From a virus, in IMG/VR virus record IMGVR_UViG_3300030329_004340, positions 1-45,394 of that record: a DNA stretch of 45,394 nucleotides; one strand, 5' to 3'. Positions 15,461 through 22,500 of the stretch are shown here, in pieces (the first letter of the stretch is position 1; every line of letters begins with the position of its first letter). The translations under genes and the position numbers were made by a program. The notes beneath the pieces were generated by a model. That model saw only the letters and a list, made by a program, of their open reading frames with translations. It was not told where the DNA came from and made no database searches.

Positions 15461-15850
15461 ATGGCATCAGATACAACATGGAAAACAGAAAATAATACTA
15501 AGGCAGGAGGTTCTAGCTCAGGAGCAACCTCCCATGATTTAACAGTTAGAGATATAAGAGATGAAATTGAACATCTTTTTGGAAGACAATCTGAAGCATA
15601 TTTGCTTAGACTTATTAATGATGGAATGCTTGAATTAGCATCTAAAAAACAACATTATAAAGCTTCAGCAACTACAAATTTAGAGCAATATAAAAGGTGG
15701 TATAAATTAGATGATTCAGTTATAGATATTGTAAGAGTTGAAATATTGGATTCTAATAATAGGTATATAAGAGTTCCAAAACTTGCAGACCCTCATAATA
15801 TTAAGAGGGCAGATACAGATGAAACTGATGATTCGTTAACTTCATCATAG
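15461..15850 (+). CDS. Probable head-tail adaptor protein
   Basis: A 129-residue protein. After a disordered Ser/Gly-rich start, residues 26-60 form helices (RDIRDEIEHLFGRQSEAYLL, INDGMLELAS), followed by strands around RWYKLDDSVIDIVRVEILD (86-104) and a C-terminal arm. This helix-bundle plus beta layout fits adaptor proteins that sit under the portal ring. It lies 8 nt after the preceding neck gene. Family assignment is by pattern and context only. Confidence 0.55.
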   Translation: MASDTTWKTENNTKAGGSSSGATSHDLTVRDIRDEIEHLFGRQSEAYLLRLINDGMLELASKKQHYKASATTNLEQYKRWYKLDDSVIDIVRVEILDSNNRYIRVPKLADPHNIKRADTDETDDSLTSS

Positions 15851-15859
15851 GGAGGGTGA

Positions 15860-16009
15860 ATGGAATCTTTAGAAGAGATTAAAGAAAAACTGAGAAATCA
15901 AAAGATAAACTCAGAAAGAATAACTTGGAAATGTGAAGGTGCAATTGAACTTATTGATTCATTATCAGGTTATAGTTTAGTAAAAGAGAAGAAAAGTACT
16001 AAAAAATAG
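15860..16009 (+). CDS. Small helical protein
   Basis: A 49-residue, highly charged, mostly helical protein (MESLEEIKEKLRNQK, then KCEGAIELIDSL). A strong GGGAGG lies upstream. Small proteins of this kind, built of a helical hairpin ending in an IEL-type segment, are common between neck and tail genes, and their function is unknown to me. Spacing to both neighbours is short, consistent with one operon. Confidence 0.55.
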   Translation: MESLEEIKEKLRNQKINSERITWKCEGAIELIDSLSGYSLVKEKKSTKK

Positions 16010-16032
16010 TTTTTTGAAAATAGGGAGATAGT

Positions 16033-16818
16033 ATGGCAATTAAAGATAAAGATGCTATCAGAAGGGCAATTGTGACTCCTGATAAGCATTTTCCTTTGCA
16101 CGACAAAAAAGCAATTAGTATAGTATGTCAAGCTATAGAAATTGTAAAACCTGATATTTATATTGATTTAGGAGATACAGGTGAATGGGAGTACTTTAGT
16201 ACTCATTATTGGAAAGGAAGAAATAAAAAGCCTATGGAAGATTTAATTCCATTATTAAATAAAGATGTTAAGGCTGTCAATAAAGGAATGGATATTATTG
16301 ACAAATCTTTAGATAAAGTTGGATGTAAGGAAAGGCATTTTTGTCAAGGAAATCACGAAGTATGGTTAGATAATTTTGTTATTAGATACCCTTACTTAGA
16401 TAAATATAAAACTGAAAATGCATTAAGGATAGAAGAACGAGGTTATAAATATCATCCTTACAATAGAAAGAAAAAGTTAAAAATAGGTAAGATTAATTTT
16501 ACCCATGGTCATAAAACTGGAATGCATCATGCAAAAGCACATTTAAGTTGTTATAAACAAAGCGTTATGTATGGCCATACTCATGACTTACAAAGATATA
16601 CAGATACTGGATTAGGTGGAACGATGAGTGCTTGGAGTCTTGGGTGTTTGAAAGATATTGATAAAGATGAAGATTGGTTAAGAGGAAATATTACTAATTG
16701 GAATCATGCTTTTGCAATTATTGATTTTTATAAAAATGGTAACTACAAAGTTGAAATTGTAGAAATAATAAAAGGAGTAACTTCTCTTTGGGGGCAGTTA
16801 CTAAAAGGTAATAAATAA
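16033..16818 (+). CDS. Calcineurin-like metallophosphoesterase
   Basis: A 261-residue enzyme with all metal-binding blocks of the calcineurin-like phosphoesterase superfamily in order: DKH (Asp17, His19), GD (47-48), GNHE (106-109), THGH (157-160) and GHTH (181-184). It probably uses a two-metal site to hydrolyse phosphomono- or diesters; the substrate (nucleic acid, cyclic nucleotide or other phosphoester) cannot be told from sequence. It is unexpectedly placed among neck and tail genes, so it may be packaged in or on the virion or simply expressed late. GGGAG precedes the ATG. Confidence 0.85.
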   Translation: MAIKDKDAIRRAIVTPDKHFPLHDKKAISIVCQAIEIVKPDIYIDLGDTGEWEYFSTHYWKGRNKKPMEDLIPLLNKDVKAVNKGMDIIDKSLDKVGCKERHFCQGNHEVWLDNFVIRYPYLDKYKTENALRIEERGYKYHPYNRKKKLKIGKINFTHGHKTGMHHAKAHLSCYKQSVMYGHTHDLQRYTDTGLGGTMSAWSLGCLKDIDKDEDWLRGNITNWNHAFAIIDFYKNGNYKVEIVEIIKGVTSLWGQLLKGNK

Positions 16819-16828
16819 GGAGAAATAA

Positions 16829-17275
16829 ATGGCGACAATGACTGTAAATATAACAGAGTCATTAACATTGAATGGTGTTGAACAAGGTGGTAATACTTCA
16901 CTTGATATTACAGGTATAAATGATGTATATAAAAGAACTGTAGCTTGTACCTCTAGTCAAACGACAACTATAGCAGTATTTAATTCTGATGTTCATGGAG
17001 CAGCAGGAGCTATAGATATAGAAAATTCTAAATACATAAGAGTTACAAATCTTGATTCTACAAATCCAGTTGAACTTGCAATTGTAGGAGCAGCTACATT
17101 ATATCAAGTGACATTAGCAGCAGGTCAAAGTCATGTACTTGGAAGTGCAGATGATTTAATGTTATCTGAAGCTGACACAAGTCCAAGTTTTGGAACAATG
17201 GCTGATTTAGGAAGTATACAGGTAAATCCTGGTAGCAATGCTGTAAGTGTAGAGATTTTTATAGCTAGTACATAA
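16829..17275 (+). CDS. Beta-rich virion protein
   Basis: A 148-residue Thr/Ser/Val-rich protein, probably all beta, with a repeating pattern of short strands and no charged helices. It lies between the metallophosphoesterase and the envelope-directed cluster, with AAGGAG as ribosome binding site. It may be a small tail or capsid surface protein like those at 10688 and 14557. No family recognised. Confidence 0.55.
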   Translation: MATMTVNITESLTLNGVEQGGNTSLDITGINDVYKRTVACTSSQTTTIAVFNSDVHGAAGAIDIENSKYIRVTNLDSTNPVELAIVGAATLYQVTLAAGQSHVLGSADDLMLSEADTSPSFGTMADLGSIQVNPGSNAVSVEIFIAST

Positions 17276-17968
17276 ATGAAAATAGGTGATTTATTATTAC
17301 TTAAAGGCTATATCAATAAAAAGCAATTACAACAAGCCCTAAGAAAGCAAGCAGAAAATGCTATTAATTATGATAAGTCTCAACCTCTAGGTAAGGTTTT
17401 AATAGAGGAGGGATATGTTACGCCTGATGATGTTGCGGAAGCTTTAGAAGACCAATCATCAGCAATAAAGGAGGAAAGAGCTATGTCTAGGCCAACGGAA
17501 ATAGGAGAAGGTAGTAAATTTACTTTTGATTTAAAATTCTTAGTAACTATAGGAGCGGTTATCGTTTCAGGATGTGGAATTTATTTTACAATGAATAGTG
17601 CTATAGATGAATTAAAATCGGCAAATAGTCCTAGTAGATTGGAATATGAAGTTTTACAAAATGAAATAACAAGTATTAAAAGCAAAGGGAATCTAGATAT
17701 AATTACTTATAAACTAGAAGAATATGATGAGACATTTGCTGAAATAAAAGAACTTGTAAATGATTTAAAGCCATTAAAATCTGACTTAGAATACATTAAA
17801 TCAGAACTTAACAAATTGAAAAATGTAGAAATAGATATACCAGAAGTTGATTTGTCTGGCTTAGAAACTTCTATTAATAAATTAAGCAATAGCTTAAATA
17901 ACATAGAGAATAAATTAAATGACTATGAAAAGAGACTTAATAAAGTTGAAAAGGGAGGTAGGTTCTAA
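17276..17968 (+). CDS. MshEN-like domain fused to a membrane anchor and coiled coil
   Basis: A 230-residue protein of three parts. Residues 1-61 hold two repeats of the MshEN/T2SSE_N pattern: IGDLLLLKGYINKKQLQQAL and LGKVLIEEGYVTPDDVAEAL, each followed by a Gln. In MshE-type ATPases this domain binds cyclic di-GMP. Residues 86-107 are one membrane segment (FLVTIGAVIVSGCGIYF). Residues 120-228 form a long coiled coil, likely periplasmic if the N-terminus is inside. The first ATG follows a stop (TAAATG) with no Shine-Dalgarno, but an in-frame ATG at codon 70 has a strong one, so a short form without MshEN is probably made. Cyclic di-GMP binding is an inference. It precedes an outer-membrane-type protein. 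Confidence 0.7.
   Translation: MKIGDLLLLKGYINKKQLQQALRKQAENAINYDKSQPLGKVLIEEGYVTPDDVAEALEDQSSAIKEERAMSRPTEIGEGSKFTFDLKFLVTIGAVIVSGCGIYFTMNSAIDELKSANSPSRLEYEVLQNEITSIKSKGNLDIITYKLEEYDETFAEIKELVNDLKPLKSDLEYIKSELNKLKNVEIDIPEVDLSGLETSINKLSNSLNNIENKLNDYEKRLNKVEKGGRF
17468..17485 (+). promoter_or_regulatory. Internal Shine-Dalgarno and start codon
   Basis: AAGGAGG (17468-17474) lies 8 nt before an in-frame ATG (17483-17485) inside the MshEN fusion gene. It is a better initiation site than the gene's first ATG. It would give a 161-residue form starting MSRPTEIGEGSKF that keeps the membrane segment and coiled coil. Confidence 0.65.
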
Positions 17969-19029
17969 TGTATGGAAAACTTATTAAAACTATTTTACTT
18001 TGCAGTACATACAGTAGCTTACTATTTAGCAATTTTTTTGACAATGCTACTTTGTATGGTTCTGTTTCTATGTCTACACCCTATATTAATGGCAATTCTC
18101 AAATAGAAGATGACTATAAATACAACTTAGGATTAAGAAAGATTGCCTTATTCCCATACCAAAATAGAGATACTTTTTATGATGGAGAAGAAGAAGAATT
18201 AAGTGATAATGCCTTATTTGGAGCTGTTGAGGGCCTAGAATACCTTTTTTCAGTAAGTTCTATACGACACCAAGGACATGAGTTTACTGACCAAAATATT
18301 TGGCTTAAATGGTCAACTTCTAAATTTGCTACTAAAATATCATATGTAGATAAAGAAAGTAGAGATTTACAATTTACATCAATTGATGCAAGATATAGAT
18401 TAAAAGTTTGGAATATGAATTTAACATTAGGTAGCTCGATAAAAGCTCATCCAATATATGGGCATCCACCTATATTAGACTATGAAGGTGCATGGTGGGA
18501 ATTAGCATATGAATATGGATTTGTAGATTATATGGTGCCTCTTCATGACTTAAATGAAAATGGGATTATAGATGATTATTATGTATGGATTGAAACAAAT
18601 CCTGAGACTGAAGATGGTTATTGGATATATTATTACGAAGGAATTAATTACTATTGGGAAAATCCTAATGGAGAGTATGTAGCTGGTAGTGATGAAGAAT
18701 TTTTTGAATATCATTATCCGCATGTAGTTAATATGTATAATGAGGAAAATAAGTCAAAAGATTGGCAAGCTGAATTATCTATCATGATTGGATTAGATTT
18801 TTATATGGGTAATGATAATTATTATTCCCATATTTGGGCAAATGTTTTTCCTGAATCTGTTGGATTAACAGATAAGGCTTATGAAGGGGAGGACATTCAA
18901 TATGACATTGGCATTCTATTAGGAACCAATCTAAGTGAGCATATTGGGGTATTCATTGAGGGTAAACAACAATCTTATTATGGTAAAGAAGAATATAACA
19001 TTAGTACAGGAGTAAATTGGAGATTTTGA
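17968..19029 (+). CDS. Predicted outer-membrane beta-barrel protein
   Basis: A 353-residue protein with a Sec-type signal peptide (basic MYGKLIK, hydrophobic ILLCSTYSSLLF, cleavage near residue 21-24). The mature part alternates polar and aromatic residues as barrel strands do, and it ends NISTGVNWRF, with the terminal Phe typical of the BAM-recognised beta-signal. An aromatic, acidic insert (about 193-265) carries DLNENGIIDD, resembling a calcium-binding DxNxxG loop. It would be placed in the host outer membrane. AAGGGAGG precedes the ATG, and it directly follows the MshEN/coiled-coil gene. From memory, similar proteins occur in other uncultured phages without known role. Outer-membrane disruption, receptor masking or a tail-associated part are alternatives. 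Confidence 0.65.
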   Translation: MYGKLIKTILLCSTYSSLLFSNFFDNATLYGSVSMSTPYINGNSQIEDDYKYNLGLRKIALFPYQNRDTFYDGEEEELSDNALFGAVEGLEYLFSVSSIRHQGHEFTDQNIWLKWSTSKFATKISYVDKESRDLQFTSIDARYRLKVWNMNLTLGSSIKAHPIYGHPPILDYEGAWWELAYEYGFVDYMVPLHDLNENGIIDDYYVWIETNPETEDGYWIYYYEGINYYWENPNGEYVAGSDEEFFEYHYPHVVNMYNEENKSKDWQAELSIMIGLDFYMGNDNYYSHIWANVFPESVGLTDKAYEGEDIQYDIGILLGTNLSEHIGVFIEGKQQSYYGKEEYNISTGVNWRF

Positions 19030-19115
19030 ACTTTATAGAACACGCTTTAGCCTTTATAGCAGGATTTATAACTACATTCTGTTTAGGTTATATTTTATTA
19101 AAAGGAAATGAATGA
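19026..19115 (+). CDS. Possible 29-residue membrane peptide
   Basis: A TTG-initiated ORF overlapping the barrel gene's stop. Nearly the whole peptide is one membrane segment (ALAFIAGFITTFCLGYILL), ending KGNE. Its stop overlaps the next start. The start codon is weak and the nearer GGAG is too close, so initiation may depend on coupling to the barrel gene. A tiny holin-like or accessory membrane peptide is possible, but it could be non-coding. Confidence 0.4.
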   Translation: MNFIEHALAFIAGFITTFCLGYILLKGNE

Positions 19116-19432
19116 TGAAATTTTGGGTTGCAAATATTTTAGCAAAACAAGGAGGAAAAGCTTTAGGAAGGTTAACTGATAGAGTTCTTCAAGCTAGAGA
19201 AATAAAAAGACTTAGAGATTATGTTGAAAAAGATAATGAACTTGATAAACAAATGAGACAAGTTCAAAAAAATCAAAATAAAATTTTGAAGAATCAAGAA
19301 CTTATGGAGAAAGAGATTGCTACGCTTAAAAAAGACTCTCATCCTAGAGCAGATTGGATATGCATGGATTGTGGATGTAATGCAAAAAAAGTTGAAATAC
19401 CAACAAAGAAGCTAACAAAAAAGGAGAAATGA
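19112..19432 (+). CDS. Helical protein with C-terminal cysteine knuckle
   Basis: A 106-residue protein; translation may begin at the ATG at 19112 or at the one at 19115. The N-terminus is amphipathic (FWVANILAKQGGKALGRL) and could lie on a membrane. Residues 35-78 form a charged coiled coil (QMRQVQKNQNKILKNQ), and CMDCGC (residues 86-91) may bind metal. It belongs to the envelope-directed cluster between the barrel gene and a second small membrane protein. Function unknown; a lysis or envelope accessory is a guess. Confidence 0.55.
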   Translation: MMKFWVANILAKQGGKALGRLTDRVLQAREIKRLRDYVEKDNELDKQMRQVQKNQNKILKNQELMEKEIATLKKDSHPRADWICMDCGCNAKKVEIPTKKLTKKEK

Positions 19433-19433
19433 A

Positions 19434-19586
19434 ATGAGTGAATGGTTATTAAGTAACTGGGAATGGGTTTTATTGGGTTTTATGGTAGTTGAAAAAATCA
19501 TTAAAATCAGTCCTAGTAAAAAAGACGATATCCTATTGGATACGATTATTAAACCAATATTCAATATGTTAAAACCTAAGAAGTAG
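19434..19586 (+). CDS. Small single-span membrane protein
   Basis: A 50-residue protein with one hydrophobic segment near the N-terminus (WLLSNWEWVLLGFMVVEKII) and a basic amphipathic tail ending MLKPKK. AAGGAG lies upstream of the ATG. Size and layout fit a small holin-like or pinholin-like protein, but no family match is claimed. Its stop shares a base with the GTG start of the next gene, so the tail nozzle gene is probably translationally coupled to it. Confidence 0.55.
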   Translation: MSEWLLSNWEWVLLGFMVVEKIIKISPSKKDDILLDTIIKPIFNMLKPKK

Positions 19587-22500
19587 TGGCTAAAGAGGTC
19601 TTAACATTAAATGATTTCTCAGGAGGCGTTAACACTCATTCTTTCGATAGAGATGTTAAAACTCCTGGGAAAGACCCTTCGGAAGCACAAAGTGTTTTAA
19701 GCAGCTTTCTTAATCTTGGTGATTCAGATAAAGGAGGAGAATTTGTTCAATTATATAATGTTGAAGTAGATGTCGATGGTGTTTTAAGAGTTTCTGGAGG
19801 AACACATCAAAATCATGTAGCAACTTATGGACAAAATAGATTTCCTGATGGATTAATACAAGGTGGCGGATTATTTTCATACCCAACAGATAATACTTTA
19901 AATTACTTAAATCATGGTATTCTTAATTCAAATAAATATTCAAATTGGACATTAGGTAGTGGAGTTTCTCTTGTAAGCTCTGATACTATAACATTATCAG
20001 ATGGAACTTCTACAAAAGATATTTCTCCTTCATCTGCAAATAGCGATAGATTTATTAAAATGACTCAAACTGCTTCTCAATATGGAGCATCGGCTGTTCC
20101 TATGAATTCTATTGAACTTAATTTAGATAGCTCAAAGGAAAAAGTTCCTATAAAAGCTGGAAAGACTTATACTTTAAGATTTAAAATGACATCAAATCAG
20201 CCATATATTGAAACGGCAGGAGTATATCCTCCGAGTATAAAAATTTATAATGATAATAATGTATTTGATACAGATGGAGATGGCAATTATGACTCACCTA
20301 TATATAACACTATTCAAGGATGGGGAACTGATAGTAGTGCAACCGCAAATGATGCAACTGCTCACAATTCTAATGATGGAAAATCTTTATTAACCCTAGA
20401 AAGTGTAGATAATGATTTTGTTGGAACTGCTGATATTACAGTAAGTTCTGGAACAAGTACTTTTGATATTAGTGCAGGTAATGCTACTGCTGCAGTTGTT
20501 CAAGGTGAGGGAATGCCAACATATTGGTTAAAAAATAGAACATTTTTAGCAGCTGTCGAAGGAACTGATACCGCAGGCGGAAGTGGAGCTGCAATATTAC
20601 TTAATGAAGGAAGCGACCTTGATGCAGATGACTCCGCTCCAGTACTTGATGATGGTACAAATGCTTCTGCAGACAATGAAGTTCAGCATTGGATTGCAAG
20701 AGCTGAAGGAGGAGGAGTAGGAGATATAATAAAAATAGATGATGAAGAAATGGCTTTTATTTCAAAATCATCAGGCACTTTTAATGTTATACGAGGATAT
20801 AATGGAACAACTGCTGCAGCTCATACTAATAATAAACCTGTATCAAAACTTGCAAATAGAACTAACGCTTTAAAAATAACAATAAGTGATGATACTAGCC
20901 CTGATGCAGTATGGTTTGGAACTAGCAATTATCTTGATGGAAACTTTAGTGCTGGAGAAAATTATCAGATAATGTTTTATTATAGAACTGATAGGAATGT
21001 AGGCACAGGTTCATATACCGCAAATGCTTATAATCCTGTATTTACTTTAAACGAATATGATGGTTCTTCATGGAGTGAGACATTAAGAAAAGTGCTTCCT
21101 AACACTACTATAGGTGATGGAGGTGAAGATACAACTGGAAGTAAAATTGCATTATCTAATAATAATGCTTCAGTATCTGGCACAGTTAAAGGAACATTAG
21201 CGGCACATGGATTAAAGACTGGTGATGTTATATATATAGAAGAAAGTCCAACATTTAGAGGAAACCAAGTAGTAACTGTAATAGATGATAGTAATTTTTA
21301 TTTTACACATCCAGGATTTGCAAGAGCTGGAACACAAACCGTTGTAAAACAAGATGATGGGAGTAATAATAATCTTGTAAACATGGCGGGTCATTTTGGT
21401 GCTGGTGCTACTGCATTAACTGTTGACGATGGACAAACTTTTCAGCCTGGTGATGTAATACAAATGGGAAGTGAAGATGTATATGTATATTCAATTAGTG
21501 GAAATGTTTTAACAGTTGTAAGAGATTGGAATGGAACAACTGATGCTCAACAAAATGATGATTCTACAATAGAATATCAAGATGCTTATGCAGTTGCTCA
21601 TGTATGGAGGCCTGCAACTTTTACTTTATCTAATCCAAATAGAAAAAGAGGATGGATACAACATAGACTTTCAGGAGATACAACAAAAATAAAAAGTGGA
21701 TTTACACTTGCAAAAGACCCAGATGGAGATAAATATATTCATGTTTCTCATTTTGATATTTATAAAGCGTCTGGTGTAGATTTAGAAACATTAGCATTTA
21801 ATAATGATGAATTAACAAGTCCATTTGAAGAAGAATTTATAGGAGATTGGCAAGAATATGAATATACATTTACTATACCTCATAATGTAGAATCAGGTTC
21901 AAAAAACAATCCTATCCCAGGATGGAGAATAAAAATTGATGGAGGATATGTTGTTGACCCTGCTTATAATAATGTTGATGTAGCCGCAGTAGGCAAGAAA
22001 AGTACACATAATTTATATATTGATGATGTGAGATTAACATCAGATGAGAATGATTTTGTTTATCTATTTTCAAGAAATACTACATCAGTTTCAGATTTAA
22101 TAGCTCTTAGCCCAAATACATTTGGAGCGGAAAATATAGTAAGATATACAGGCCTTGATGCAGATTTTCAAACATATATAGCCAATGGAAGGGTATTTAT
22201 ATGTGATTCTAATTACTCTAATAAAGACAATAGACCTTATCAATTCCAATATGTTAATTCAGATAGAAATTTAGAATCAATAGGAGCAGGAACTTCAACT
22301 TATTGGAAAAAAGGAATTCATACGAATGAAGGCCCAACGCTTCTTGGAACAACTTCTAAATCAGGTGGAATAGATTATGATAATGTTGTAAAACTTATAG
22401 ACAATGGACTCATGAATAGTGATATTATAGATAGAAGAACATATGCAAGAGTAATGAAAAAGTATGAAAGTGCTTTTGGATGGAATCCTAATAGTAGTAG

